Below are positions 51,989-61,015 of a DNA stretch of 64,000 nt, piece after piece (positions within the stretch are counted from its first letter, which is position 1; each line of letters begins with the position of its first letter). Origin of the DNA: Novosphingobium decolorationis (GTDB lineage Bacteria; Pseudomonadota; Alphaproteobacteria; Sphingomonadales; Sphingomonadaceae); the NCBI RefSeq assembly GCF_018417475.1, contig NZ_CP054856.1:1581001-1645000 (forward strand), given 5' to 3'. The position numbers and the translations under genes are program-made. The notes below the pieces were generated by a model that had not been told where the DNA came from, did not search any database, and saw only the letters and a list, made by a program, of their open reading frames with translations.

Positions 51989-52558
51989 TCAGGCGTTGCC
52001 GGTCTGGCTGGCGAGAAGCCCCGGATCGATGCCCTCGTGCTTCCAGGCGCCCGTCCAGCGCGCCTCGGGCGCGGTGTCGAAGAGCACCTCGCGGCTGCCT
52101 TGCGCGGCGTACCAGCCGTGGTGGCGCATTTCCTCTTCCAGCTGCCCCGGCGCCCAGCCCGCATAGCCCAGCGCCATGACCCACTGGCTGGGCCCACGCC
52201 CCTGCGCAATCGCGCGCAGGATGTCCATCGAGGCCGAGAGCGCGCACAAGGGGCCTTCCTGGGTGTGCACCTCGATCGAGTCCCCGCCGCCCCAGTCGAG
52301 CGAATGCAGCACGAAGCCGCGCCCCGGCTCCACCGGCCCGCCGTTCAGCACCGCGCAGTCGGGCGCCATCGCGGTGTCGAGCCCCAGATCATCGAGAATG
52401 GCGTGGAAGGTCACGCCCTCGCGCACCTCGCCCACGTTGATGCCCAGCGCGCCGTGTTCGTCGTGCACGCACAGCACGTTCACCGAACGCTCGAAACGCG
52501 GATCGAACATGCCCGGCATGGCCAGAAGCATGCGGCCGGCAAGATACTGTCCTTCCAT
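51989..52558 (-). CDS. yqgE: YqgE/AlgH family protein (UPF0301)
   Basis: A 189-residue protein of the widespread YqgE/AlgH family, function not settled. Conserved parts: LAGRMLLAMPGMFDPRFERSVNVLCVHDEHGALGINVG, LNGGPVEPGRGFVLHS and ALGYAGWAPGQLEEEMRHHGW. ATG 52558 (MEGQYLAG) fits the family start; the long frame to 52828 is an overrun into the TonB-receptor region. It is divergent from the TonB receptor at 52689. Confidence 0.92.
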   Translation of the reverse strand: MEGQYLAGRMLLAMPGMFDPRFERSVNVLCVHDEHGALGINVGEVREGVTFHAILDDLGLDTAMAPDCAVLNGGPVEPGRGFVLHSLDWGGGDSIEVHTQEGPLCALSASMDILRAIAQGRGPSQWVMALGYAGWAPGQLEEEMRHHGWYAAQGSREVLFDTAPEARWTGAWKHEGIDPGLLASQTGNA

Positions 52559-52688
52559 CACCCTTTCGGACTCTACCCGTCTGTCCGCGCGCGACAAGGT
52601 GCAAGTCCTCCTTTTCGCCCGCACGGCGCGAATAAAGTCTACGCAAGGGGTTGTTCGCACCTCATCGGCAATTAAGCCTGCCCGGGTC

Positions 52689-54740
52689 ATGAAAAATACA
52701 ATCGCACAAAGCCTGTTCGGCACCACCGCCCTCGTTCTCGGCCTCGTTGCAAGCAGCAGCGCGCTGGCCGCGGACGCCGAGGCCCCCACGGCGATGGAGA
52801 GCGCCGATGCCGGGCCCATCATCGTCACCGGCCACGGCCTTGCCGACAGCCCGGCGACCGTCGCCTACGATGTCGAGACCATCGCGCGCGACGAACTCGT
52901 GTCGAGCGCCTCGGGCCGGATCGAGGATGTCCTCGCCTCGGTCGCAGGCTTCCAGCAGTTCCGCCGCTCGGACAGCCGCTCCTCGAACCCGTCCGCACAA
53001 GGGGCGACGCTGCGCGCGCTGGGCGGCAATGCATCGAGCCGCGCGCTGGTCCTCCTCGACGGCGTGCCCGTCTCCAACCCCTTCTTCGGTTACGTCCCCT
53101 TCACCGCGCTTGCGCCCGAGCGCCTGTCCTCGGTGCGCGTGACGCGCGGCGGCGGCGCGGGCGCCTTTGGCAGCGGCGCGATCTCGGGCACGATCGAGCT
53201 GATGAGCGCAGGCCCTGAGACGCTTGGCGCCTTTTCGGGCACCGCGCTCGTCAACGACAGAGGCGGCACCCAAGGTTCGGTGAGCACCGCCCAGACGCTG
53301 GGCAAGGGCTTTATCGTGGCGGGCGTGCAATGGGACCGGGGCCAGGGCTTCTGGACAACGCCCAAGGACCAGCGCGTGGACGCCTCCGCGCGCGCGGCCT
53401 ACGAGAGCCTGTCCGGCTCGCTGCGCGCGGTCGCCCCGCTGGGCGAGACGCTGGAGATCCAGGCCTCGGCCCTTGTCTATGATGACCAGCGCACACTGCG
53501 CTTCGAGGACGCCGACAGCTCGGCCTCGGGCCAGCAGGCCAGCCTGCGCCTCGTCGGCCGGGGCGAATGGCAGTTCGACGTGCTGGGCTATGTCCAGGCG
53601 CAGGACTTTTCCAACCGCGTCATCAGTTCCACCCGCTTCGTGCGCGCGCTCGAACAGATCAAGACGCCCACGCTCGCAACCGGCGGCAAGTTCGAACTGC
53701 GCCCGCCGGTAGGTGCCGACCACGTGCTGCGGCTGGGCGCCGATATCCGCCTTGTCGGCGGGCATCTGGCCGAAGCGCCCTACAGCACCTTCACCGGCCA
53801 GCAGACCGCCTTTCGCCGCGCGGGCGGCGACCAGTCGGACCTCGGGCTCTTCCTGGAGGACGACTGGACGCTGGGCAACCTCGTCCTCACCGCGGGCGCG
53901 CGCGCGGACCGCTGGACGATCCGCAACGGCTTCTACCGTGAACTGGATAGCCAGGGTTCGCTCAGCCAGGACACCCGCCATCCTGACCGTTCGGGCTGGG
54001 ACGGAAGTTTCCGGGGCGGCGCGCTGTGGACGGTGAGCCCCGCGATCCGCCTGCGCGCGGCGGCCTACACCAGCCTGCGCCTGCCCACCTTGAACGAACT
54101 CTACCGCCCCTTCGTGGTCTTCCCTGTCACCACCAACGCCAACGCCGATCTCGCCCCTGAGAAGCTGCGCGGCTACGAGGCGGGTGTGGAGCTGACCCCG
54201 GCCGAGGGCCTGCGCCTTGCCGTCACCGCCTTCGACAACAAGGTGAAGAACGCGATCGCCAACGTCACGCTCGATGCCACGACGCGCCAGCGCCAGAACG
54301 TCGATGCCATCCGCGCGCGCGGGATCGAGGCCACCGCCGCGCTCACCGTGGGCACGGTCAGCTTCGACGGCTCGCTCGCCTGGACCGATGCCAAGGTCGA
54401 GGCCCAGGGCATCCAGGCCGCGCTTGACGGGATGCGCCCCTCGCAGGTGCCGCGCCTCGCCGCGAGCGCGACGCTGGGCTGGAGACCGCGCGCGGGCTGG
54501 CACCTGGCCGCCACGCTGCGCCACGTCGGCAAGCAGTACGAGGACGACCAGGAGACCGATGCCCTTCCCGCCGCGACCACGCTCGACGCCTTCGCGCAGG
54601 TGCCTCTGGCCGGACCGCTCGCGCTGATCCTGCGCGGCGAGAACCTGTTTGACGAGACCATCGTCACGCGCAACCAGTCGGGCTCGATGGACCTGGGCAC
54701 CCCGCGCACCCTGTGGGCGGGCTTTCGCGTGGAGATTTGA
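52689..54740 (+). CDS. TonB-dependent receptor, BtuB/siderophore-like size
   Basis: A 683-residue outer-membrane receptor with a signal peptide (LVLGLVASSSALAADAEA), a plug domain (IIVTGHGL, then SSRALVLLDGVPVSNPFFGYVPF and RGGGAGAFGSGAISGTIELMS) and a 22-strand barrel ending in LWAGFRVEI. The barrel has TSLRLPTLNELYRPF and PEKLRGYEAGVELTP, which are common to vitamin B12 and siderophore receptors. The [2Fe-2S] gene follows on the same strand after 48 nt. Ligand unknown. Confidence 0.9.
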   Translation: MKNTIAQSLFGTTALVLGLVASSSALAADAEAPTAMESADAGPIIVTGHGLADSPATVAYDVETIARDELVSSASGRIEDVLASVAGFQQFRRSDSRSSNPSAQGATLRALGGNASSRALVLLDGVPVSNPFFGYVPFTALAPERLSSVRVTRGGGAGAFGSGAISGTIELMSAGPETLGAFSGTALVNDRGGTQGSVSTAQTLGKGFIVAGVQWDRGQGFWTTPKDQRVDASARAAYESLSGSLRAVAPLGETLEIQASALVYDDQRTLRFEDADSSASGQQASLRLVGRGEWQFDVLGYVQAQDFSNRVISSTRFVRALEQIKTPTLATGGKFELRPPVGADHVLRLGADIRLVGGHLAEAPYSTFTGQQTAFRRAGGDQSDLGLFLEDDWTLGNLVLTAGARADRWTIRNGFYRELDSQGSLSQDTRHPDRSGWDGSFRGGALWTVSPAIRLRAAAYTSLRLPTLNELYRPFVVFPVTTNANADLAPEKLRGYEAGVELTPAEGLRLAVTAFDNKVKNAIANVTLDATTRQRQNVDAIRARGIEATAALTVGTVSFDGSLAWTDAKVEAQGIQAALDGMRPSQVPRLAASATLGWRPRAGWHLAATLRHVGKQYEDDQETDALPAATTLDAFAQVPLAGPLALILRGENLFDETIVTRNQSGSMDLGTPRTLWAGFRVEI

Positions 54741-54788
54741 TGTCCCGGCACTGGTACTTGCCCTGAGAGGTCCCTAAATACACCGGCC

Positions 54789-55385
54789 ATGTCCCGCCTG
54801 ACCGTCAATGAGCGTCCTGTCGAATTCGACATGGACCCGCAGACCCCGCTGCTGTGGGCGCTGCGCGATGCCGCGAACCTGACCGGCACCAAGTTCGGCT
54901 GCGGCAATGGCGACTGCGGCGCCTGCACCGTCCTGGTCGACGGGGCGGCGCTGCGCGCCTGCCTCATCACCCTGGCCGAGTGCGAAGGGCGCTTCGTCAC
55001 CACCATCGAGGGCCTTGCGCGCGACCGCGCGCATCCGGTGCAGCAGGCGCTGGTGGCCGAACAGGCGATCCAGTGCGGCTTTTGCACACCGGGTATCGTC
55101 ATGGCCGCCGCCGCGCTTCTCAAGGGCAATGCCAACCCGAGCGAGGCCGAGATCGCGGCCGCCATTCCGAACCTGTGCCGCTGCGGGGTGACGCCGCGCC
55201 TCGTGCGCGCGATTTCGCGCGCCGCGCGCGTCCTTCGCCGCGAGGAGACGATCAGCGCCGCGCCCGCGCCGGGCATCCCCACCGATGCGGCGGCACGCAG
55301 CGTGCCCGCGCTGACGCCCGGCGAGGCGCCCCAGACCAATTCCCATCCCGCGGGCCGCGCCACAGCGGACCGCCCAGCCACCTGA
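54789..55385 (+). CDS. Molybdenum-hydroxylase [2Fe-2S] small subunit (orphan)
   Basis: A 198-residue electron-transfer subunit of the xanthine dehydrogenase/isoquinoline oxidoreductase type. The plant-ferredoxin cluster is CGNGDCGACTVLVDG with a fourth Cys in LRACLI; the second cluster is CGFCTPG with CRCG. About 45 Ala/Pro-rich residues extend past the usual end. Normally a large molybdopterin subunit gene follows; here arsC follows after 10 nt and none is in the window. XdhC and MocA genes lie 3 kb upstream. Confidence 0.88.
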   Translation: MSRLTVNERPVEFDMDPQTPLLWALRDAANLTGTKFGCGNGDCGACTVLVDGAALRACLITLAECEGRFVTTIEGLARDRAHPVQQALVAEQAIQCGFCTPGIVMAAAALLKGNANPSEAEIAAAIPNLCRCGVTPRLVRAISRAARVLRREETISAAPAPGIPTDAAARSVPALTPGEAPQTNSHPAGRATADRPAT

Positions 55386-55395
55386 GGAGAGATCC

Positions 55396-55740
55396 ATGAA
55401 GGCCACCATCTGGCACAACCCCAAGTGCGGCACCTCGCGCAAGACGCTTGCCATCCTGGAAGAGACGCCGGGCGTAGAGGTTGAGGTCGTCGAATACCTC
55501 AAGACCCCGCCGAGCCCCGAGAAGCTCGCCCAGCTCTACAAGGACGCCGGGATCACCCCGCAGGCAGGTCTGCGCACGCGCGGCACCGATGCCATCGAGC
55601 GCGGGTTGCCCGAGGCTTCGGACGCCGATGTGCTGGCCGCGATGGCCGCCGACCCGATCCTCATCGAGCGCCCGCTGGTCGAGACCGACAAGGGCGTGCG
55701 GCTGTGCCGTCCGCAGGAAAAGGTCTCTGAAATCCTGTAA
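55396..55740 (+). CDS. arsC: Arsenate reductase, glutaredoxin-type ArsC
   Basis: A 114-residue ArsC-family reductase. The N-terminal Cys motif is IWHNPKCGTSRKTL, with the active Cys; EYLKTPPSPEKLAQLYKDAGI and PILIERPLVETDKGVRLCRP follow the family pattern. No arsenite exporter or ArsR gene is nearby, so a housekeeping role (YffB/Spx-like) is also possible. The gene is preceded by GAGGAGAG and sits 10 nt after the [2Fe-2S] gene. Confidence 0.85.
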   Translation: MKATIWHNPKCGTSRKTLAILEETPGVEVEVVEYLKTPPSPEKLAQLYKDAGITPQAGLRTRGTDAIERGLPEASDADVLAAMAADPILIERPLVETDKGVRLCRPQEKVSEIL

Positions 55741-55744
55741 GATC

Positions 55745-55766
55745 GAAGCGGTTATAAACCCGCTTC
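55745..55766 (+). terminator. Stem-loop after arsC
   Basis: GAAGCGG (55745-55751) pairs with CCGCTTC (55760-55766), four bases past the arsC stop; no T-run follows, so a weak terminator at best. Confidence 0.4.
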
Positions 55767-55819
55767 ACCCCGCCCTGCCTTGCAATGCGACGGCTAATCT
55801 GCCACCGCAAGGCACATCC

Positions 55820-55867
55820 ATGACACAGACGAACCACGAGGTTACGCGCCAGCATGTCCAGCACTGA
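55820..55867 (+). other. Possible leader ORF overlapping the PmtA-like start
   Basis: A 15-codon frame (MTQTNHEVTRQHVQH) with AAGG 8 nt before its ATG ends 14 nt inside the methyltransferase gene, whose own ATG 55854 has no clear ribosome-binding site. It could couple translation. Confidence 0.3.
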
Positions 55868-56486
55868 GCTTGCCCGGGAGGCCCTGCCCCAAAGGATCAA
55901 GCGTAAAGTCAAGAACGCCCTAGGCCCCTGGGGCGTCTTCCTCGAAGGGTTCGTCCGCCATCCGGTCATGGTCGGCTCGATCGTCCCCTCCTCGCGGTTC
56001 GTGATCCGCAAGATGCTGGCACCTGTCGATTGGGACAACTGCAAGCTCTTCGTCGAATACGGCCCGGGCGTGGGCACCTTCTGCCAGCCCGTGCTCGACC
56101 GCCTGCCGCGCGACGGCATGCTGCTGGTCATCGACACCAACCCGGACTTCATCGAGTACCTGCGCCGCACGATCACCGACAGCCGCTTCGTCGCGGTGCT
56201 CGGCTCGGCTGCGGACGTGGAAGACATCGTCAAGGCGCATGGCCACGAGAAGGCCGACTACGTCCTTTCGGGCCTGCCCTTCTCGACGCTCCCCGATGGC
56301 GTAGGCCCCGCGATCGCGGCGGCCACCCACCGCGTGATCCGCAAGGGCGGCGCGTTCCTGGTCTACCAGTTCACGCCGCGCGCGCGCGACTTCATGGCCC
56401 GCCACTTCAAGCGCATCGACAGCGGCCTTGAAGTGATCAACGTGCCGCCTTGCTGCATGTACTGGGGCTGGAAGGACGAGGACTGA
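55854..56486 (+). CDS. Class I SAM methyltransferase, PmtA-like
   Basis: A 210-residue methyltransferase resembling the Rhodobacter/Sinorhizobium PmtA group that methylates phosphatidylethanolamine towards phosphatidylcholine. The SAM site is LFVEYGPGVGTFCQPVL; GSIVPSSRFVIRKML upstream of it and LSGLPFSTLPDG after it are characteristic. The N-terminal basic helix (RIKRKVKNALG) may bind membranes. Close relatives with other substrates (rRNA adenine dimethylases) lack the GSIVPSS block. A strong two-way terminator follows. Confidence 0.75.
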   Translation: MSSTELAREALPQRIKRKVKNALGPWGVFLEGFVRHPVMVGSIVPSSRFVIRKMLAPVDWDNCKLFVEYGPGVGTFCQPVLDRLPRDGMLLVIDTNPDFIEYLRRTITDSRFVAVLGSAADVEDIVKAHGHEKADYVLSGLPFSTLPDGVGPAIAAATHRVIRKGGAFLVYQFTPRARDFMARHFKRIDSGLEVINVPPCCMYWGWKDED

Positions 56487-56512
56487 GCCTCCCCGTCCTG
56501 CAAAGGCACCTC

Positions 56513-56560
56513 ATACGAAAAGGCCCGCCCGACCATCCGGTCCGGCGGGCCTTTTCGTAT
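56513..56560. terminator. Two-way Rho-independent terminator
   Basis: A perfect 17-bp stem (ATACGAAAAGGCCCGCC, 56513-56529, with 56544-56560) gives a T-run on both strands. It separates the convergent PmtA-like and membrane-protein genes. Confidence 0.9.
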
Positions 56561-56577
56561 GGAGGCCACGGGAAGTC

Positions 56578-57426
56578 TCAGTCGAAGAGGCTGGCCTGCC
56601 CGTCGGGCGTGGCGTGCGAAAGCTGGGCGTGCACGCGCACCAGCACCGCGACCAGCAGCACGTTGCTGACCGCCCCGATAAGTCCGGCGACAACGCCAGC
56701 CAGGAAGTTCGTCACCGCGCCCGCCCCGAAGACGAGCGAGAGCGGGGTGATGAGGAGCAGCGAAACCATGAAGCTGATCGCCAGGTATCCCAGCATCAGC
56801 AGCGCGTAGAAGCCCAGGAGACGCGGCGTGTGCCCGCCCGTCAGTTCCCACGAACGGCGCATGGCCGCGACCGGGTTCGCAAGCCCCTCGCGCACGATCA
56901 CGGGGACCAGCAGCGAGAGGCGCACCGCCGACCAGATCGACACGCCGAAAAGGCCGATCAGCATGACCACGCCGCCCAGCGAAGCCCCGGCCGTGCCCGC
57001 CACCAGCGAGCCGAGCGCGACCAGGAGGCCCAGCACGAAGGAAACCAGCGTGATCCCCACGATATAAAGTAGCGTCGCCCCGATCAGCGTGGGCACCGCG
57101 CGCAAGGCCACCGAGATCGCCTCGCCCACGCTCGGCCGTCCGCCCACGCCCAGGATCACCGTGGCAGCCAGATAGCCCACGAACTGGACCAGCATGCCCC
57201 CGATCCCGAAGGCCAGGATCGTGCCCAGGTTCGCCGAAATCAGCGCTTCCAGCCCCTCGCTGTCCTGCGCCAGCTCCATCATCTGCTGCTGGATGTCGGC
57301 CAGGAACACGCTGGAAAGCAGCGCAGGCAGCAGGAAGAAGACGCCCGCGAGCGCCATCAGCACGTCGCGGTTGGCGCGGACCCTGGCCACGGCCTCGTTC
57401 CAGGCCAGGTTGCTGTCGAACTGCAT
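56578..57426 (-). CDS. Multi-pass membrane protein (GPDPase membrane-domain-like)
   Basis: A 282-residue protein with six hydrophobic segments (LMALAGVFFLLPALLSSVFL; VQFVGYLAATVILGVGG; LIGATLLYIVGITLVSFVLGLLVALG; VVMLIGLFGVSIWSAV; LGFYALLMLGYLAISFMVSLLLI; LAGVVAGLIGAVSNVLLVAVLV). RLSLLVPVIVREGLANPVAAMRRSWELTGGH is the motif seen in membrane domains of glycerophosphodiester phosphodiesterases. No catalytic phosphodiesterase domain is attached. ATG 57426 has AAGGAG 6 nt upstream. Function unknown. Confidence 0.75.
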   Translation of the reverse strand: MQFDSNLAWNEAVARVRANRDVLMALAGVFFLLPALLSSVFLADIQQQMMELAQDSEGLEALISANLGTILAFGIGGMLVQFVGYLAATVILGVGGRPSVGEAISVALRAVPTLIGATLLYIVGITLVSFVLGLLVALGSLVAGTAGASLGGVVMLIGLFGVSIWSAVRLSLLVPVIVREGLANPVAAMRRSWELTGGHTPRLLGFYALLMLGYLAISFMVSLLLITPLSLVFGAGAVTNFLAGVVAGLIGAVSNVLLVAVLVRVHAQLSHATPDGQASLFD

Positions 57427-57548
57427 TGCCATCTCCTTCTCGCCCGCCGCGTGTTCGCGCCGGGCGTCATCTCGCAATCGCGGTCTTAGGGATAGTTGCC
57501 TTGTGAATCCACTTGATATGAACGCACGGAAGGGCCACGCAGCGAGGC

Positions 57549-58232
57549 ATGAACACCATCCAGACTCTGCCCGGGGACATCGAACTGCGCATCAGCAGTG
57601 AACCTGTCCCCTACCGTGAGGCGCTGGCCGAGATGACCGAGCGCAACGCCGCGATTGCTGCGGGCGAAGCGCGCGAACTGATCTGGTTTCTCGAACACCC
57701 GCCCGTCTACACCGCCGGCACCAGCGCGGCTGTCTCCGATCTGCTCGACCCCCGCTTCGAAGTCGTCGAGGCCGGGCGCGGCGGGCGCTACACCTACCAT
57801 GGCCCGGGCCAGCGCGTGGTCTATGTCCTGCTCGATCTGCGCAAGCGCGCGCGCGATGCGCGTGGCTTCGTCCACGCGCTCGAAGGCTGGGTGATCGACA
57901 CCCTCACCGACTTCGGCGTCGAGGGCTTCCGCAGCGAGGGGCGCATCGGCATCTGGACCAGCGACATCGACGGGCGCGAGGCCAAGATCGGCGCCATCGG
58001 CGTGCGCATCCGCAAGTGGGTGACAATGCACGGCTTTGCGGTCAACATTCACCCCGACCTCACCCATTTCACCGGCATCGTACCCTGCGGGATCGAGGAA
58101 TTCGGCGTGACCAGCCTCAAGCGGCTGAACAAGGACGCGGAATTCGACGTGTGGGACAAGGCCCTGCTCGCACGGGCCGACGCCTTTCTGGGCGCGCTCG
58201 AAACCCGCTGCCCCAAGGAGACCCCGGCATGA
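57549..58232 (+). CDS. lipB: Octanoyltransferase
   Basis: A 227-residue LipB that moves octanoyl from acyl-carrier protein to lipoyl domains. Motifs: [55 protein letters not shown] with the catalytic Lys, and [17 protein letters not shown] with the catalytic Cys. The lipoprotein gene begins in an ATGA overlap with its stop. Confidence 0.95.
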   Translation: MNTIQTLPGDIELRISSEPVPYREALAEMTERNAAIAAGEARELIWFLEHPPVYTAGTSAAVSDLLDPRFEVVEAGRGGRYTYHGPGQRVVYVLLDLRKRARDARGFVHALEGWVIDTLTDFGVEGFRSEGRIGIWTSDIDGREAKIGAIGVRIRKWVTMHGFAVNIHPDLTHFTGIVPCGIEEFGVTSLKRLNKDAEFDVWDKALLARADAFLGALETRCPKETPA

Positions 58233-58564
58233 TTAGCATTTCGATGCGCCGCGCCGCCGCGCTGGGGCTTGCCCTGCCGCTCCTCGCCGGGCTGGCCGCC
58301 TGCAAGGACGATGCGCGCGAGGCTCCTTCTGCCGAGGCCGCGCAGGGTGCCGAGCTCCTGCCGCGCTCGGTCGACGATGCCATGCCCCTCTACGACCAGC
58401 GCCGCTCCCAGGCCCCGCTCGCCGAGCCGGAACTGGCCGAACCGAACCAGGGCTCGGCATCGGCTGCGCCGACGCAGGATAGCGAGGACACCGCCGGGGA
58501 CACCACCGAGGACGGGGCTTCCGCAGCGCAGGAACCCTCCGCGCCGGAAGAGGACGCCGCTTAA
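58229..58564 (+). CDS. Small putative lipoprotein
   Basis: A 111-residue protein with a lipoprotein signal: [18 protein letters not shown] carries a lipobox (LAAC), so it is probably anchored to the outer or inner membrane. The mature part is acidic and low in structure (Ala, Glu, Pro, Ser-rich). Its ATG overlaps the lipB stop (ATGA) and AAGGAG lies inside lipB. The stop overlaps the convergent CitE-like gene by four bases. I recognise no family. Confidence 0.75.
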   Translation: MISISMRRAAALGLALPLLAGLAACKDDAREAPSAEAAQGAELLPRSVDDAMPLYDQRRSQAPLAEPELAEPNQGSASAAPTQDSEDTAGDTTEDGASAAQEPSAPEEDAA

Positions 58565-59523
58565 GCGGGGCGCAGGATCGGCTGGCGGCGCAGGTCTTCC
58601 CCGCCCCGGCCATCGCGCTCGAACATCGCAATCGTGCGCCGCGCCAGCGCCAGGTGCGAACGGTCGATCATCCGTCCGCGCAAGGGCAGCGAACCGACAT
58701 GCGGGTTGCCCTCGAAGGCGGCGACGACATCGCGCGCCTCGACCAGTTCCTCGACCGAGGGGGTGAAGGCGGCGTTGATCGTGGCAATCTGCGCCGGGTG
58801 GATCGCGAACATGCCCGAGAAGCCGTCCGCGCGCGCGCCTTGCGCCGCGATGTTGGTCCCGGCCTCGTTGTCGAAATCGTCAAATGGCGCGTCGATGGCC
58901 ATGACATCGCCGGCATGGGCGCTCAGCAGCGCCTGCACGCGCACGAAGCGGGCGGTATCGCTCCAGGCGCCCTGGAGCGTGCGCACCGCCTGGCCGCCCA
59001 TGGCTGCGCTGAGGCCCGCCGCATTCCAGGTGAGGCCTATGACACGCTGATGGGCCGACGAGGCGTATTCGGCAATCCGCAGCGCCGCGCCCGGTGTCTC
59101 GCCGACAACCGGCATGATCCGCGTGGAATTGGCGGCGACCCCCAGCGCCTGCTCGAACTCGTAGACTTCGCTGGCCAGTTGGCGCACCGTTTCCGGGCCT
59201 GTGGCCTTGGGGAGGATCACCCCGTCGGGCGCAAAGGGCATCACCGCGGCCAGATCCTCGCGCACATGGCCCGATTCCATGCTGTTGAGCCGCACCCAGC
59301 GGCCCATCCGCTGCTGTTCGATGACGTGCTGGCGATGCGCCGAGAGCCAGCCTGCGGCAAGGTCGCGCGCGCGCGCCTTCTCGCTCACCGGTACGGTGTC
59401 CTCGAGGTCGATCACGACGATGTCCGCGCCCGTGCCAATCGCCGTGCCGAGACGTTCTTCGCTGTTGCCCGGAACGAGGAGCCAGGACCTCGATTTCATG
59501 CCCATTGGTATCTTTGCCGCCAT
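58561..59523 (-). CDS. HpcH/HpaI aldolase-citrate lyase family protein (CitE-like)
   Basis: A 320-residue TIM-barrel lyase. SWLLVPGNSEERLGTAIGTGADIVVIDLEDTVPVSEKARAR is the CitE start; VRLNSMESGHVREDLAAV, ILPKATGPETV and PVVGETPGAALRIAE hold the Mg-binding Glu/Asp set. It lacks the rest of a citrate lyase operon, so it more likely acts on a CoA ester (malyl-, citramalyl- or 3-hydroxy-methylglutaryl-like). The start may be ATG 59523, 59505 or 59499. Confidence 0.85.
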   Translation of the reverse strand: MAAKIPMGMKSRSWLLVPGNSEERLGTAIGTGADIVVIDLEDTVPVSEKARARDLAAGWLSAHRQHVIEQQRMGRWVRLNSMESGHVREDLAAVMPFAPDGVILPKATGPETVRQLASEVYEFEQALGVAANSTRIMPVVGETPGAALRIAEYASSAHQRVIGLTWNAAGLSAAMGGQAVRTLQGAWSDTARFVRVQALLSAHAGDVMAIDAPFDDFDNEAGTNIAAQGARADGFSGMFAIHPAQIATINAAFTPSVEELVEARDVVAAFEGNPHVGSLPLRGRMIDRSHLALARRTIAMFERDGRGGEDLRRQPILRPA

Positions 59524-59633
59524 GCCCCAAGCGCGCCCCTTACGCGCTTCGGGCCGCAGTCTAGCCTCGCACAGTTAACACTTCCTGCAATCGAGCCCCG
59601 GCCGCGCGACAAAGGGCACCGGCAGGGAGGCGG

Positions 59634-59664
59634 CGGGAGCCATCGCCCTCGACCTCCCCGAAAG
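59634..59664 (+). repeat. Dispersed intergenic repeat, remnant H
   Basis: Only the decayed left hairpin and the next few bases remain (GGGAGCCATCGCCCTC, then GACCTCCCCGAAAGCG). It lies just before the stop of the acyltransferase gene. Confidence 0.5.
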
Positions 59665-59672
59665 CGCTGCGA

Positions 59673-60839
59673 TCAGAGCGCCTTTTCGTAGATCACGTAT
59701 TCGCGGTTGATCTGGCTGTCGATGGCGTCGGCGATGGCAACCATGCCCTGGTTGTCATCGAGGATCCAGCCGATCTCGGCACGCTTCGCCCCGAACTTGG
59801 CGGTGGCCGAGCGGCGGATGAACTCGATCATCATGAAAGCGAGCTGGCTGGCAAGGCGCGAGGACTGCAGCTTCTTGCGCACGCCCATCAGCGGCACGCG
59901 CATGTCGGCCGGGTTCGGGCGGCGCAGCCACAGGAGCAGCTTGATAAGGCCCAGCACGCCCGGCTTGCCCTTGGCCCCGTTCACCCGCTTCTGGATGCCG
60001 TTGAGGTCCGGCAGGGTCATCATGAAGGCCACCGGCTCGCCCTCGTACTCGGCGATGCGGATAAGCTCGGGATGGACCAGCGGCTTCAACGCCTTGCCGG
60101 TGTGCGCGATCTCTTCTGCGGTGAAGGGCACGAAGCCCCAGTTGTCCGACCAGGCATCGTTGAGGATGTCGCAGATGATCCCGGCGTCGCGGTCGAAGTG
60201 CTTGAGATCGGCGTTGCGAATCGTGATCTTGGCGTTCTTCTCGCCCGAGGCGACGATGCGCTGGACGAGCCGCGGGAACTCCTTGGTCACGTCCAGGTCA
60301 TAGGTGTAGAGCGTCTTGGCGCGGGTATAGCCCTCGCCCTCGATCCAGCCCTGGTAGGCCGCGTTGTGGTGGCCCATCATCACCATCGGCGAATGGTCGT
60401 GCCCCTTGACCAGGAGGCCCGGCTCTTCCCAGACCGAGAGGTTCATCGGCGCCAGCACGCGGGTCATGCCCTCGCGGCGCAGCCAGCCCTCGGCGGTGTC
60501 GATCAGCGCCTTGGCGACCTCGGCATCCTCGGCCTCGATCGCGCCCCAGTTGCCCGTGCCCGGTCCCATGCCCTGCTCGACCGGCTGTTTCAGCGCCAGT
60601 TCATCGATCTGCGCCGATATGCGGCCCACGACGCGGCCCTCGCGGCGCGCCAGGAACAGCTGGTGGCGGGCATGCTCGAAAAACGGGTTCTTGCCGGGCG
60701 TGAACTTGGCGATCTCCTCCGAGCGCAGGTTCGCGACCCAGTTTTGATCTGACGCATTGAGTCGATAACTGCAATCGACAAAGGCAGCCCGGTCGGCCTT
60801 GCTCGAAACCGGAGTGATGACTAGTTCGGCTTTGGCCAC
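59673..60839 (-). CDS. GNAT-type N-acyltransferase
   Basis: A 388-residue protein with a GNAT-like N-terminal half (RHQLFLARREGRVVGRISAQID; LIDTAEGWLRREGMTRVLAPMNLSVWEEPGLLVKG) and an extended C-terminal half. This protein type occurs in many bacteria without a defined substrate. GTG 60839 is chosen as start; ATG 60914 would add an unconserved lead across the divergent promoter. It is divergent from a fatty-acid desaturase, so a role in lipid modification is a reasonable guess. Confidence 0.72.
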   Translation of the reverse strand: MAKAELVITPVSSKADRAAFVDCSYRLNASDQNWVANLRSEEIAKFTPGKNPFFEHARHQLFLARREGRVVGRISAQIDELALKQPVEQGMGPGTGNWGAIEAEDAEVAKALIDTAEGWLRREGMTRVLAPMNLSVWEEPGLLVKGHDHSPMVMMGHHNAAYQGWIEGEGYTRAKTLYTYDLDVTKEFPRLVQRIVASGEKNAKITIRNADLKHFDRDAGIICDILNDAWSDNWGFVPFTAEEIAHTGKALKPLVHPELIRIAEYEGEPVAFMMTLPDLNGIQKRVNGAKGKPGVLGLIKLLLWLRRPNPADMRVPLMGVRKKLQSSRLASQLAFMMIEFIRRSATAKFGAKRAEIGWILDDNQGMVAIADAIDSQINREYVIYEKAL

Positions 60840-61015
60840 GATCCTGCCTTTGTTTGCGTGTAGGAAATGGGAATGAATTGAGGCGAACTGCGACCGGAAC
60901 CGGTCTCTTGTCAAGCGGCGTACACGGTGAGGCTGTGCACGCCAAAGACGAAAGGCGCCCGTTTCCGCCCCCGGATCGCCCCGACCTCGCGAAGGTCACA
61001 AGTGGAATTGATGAA

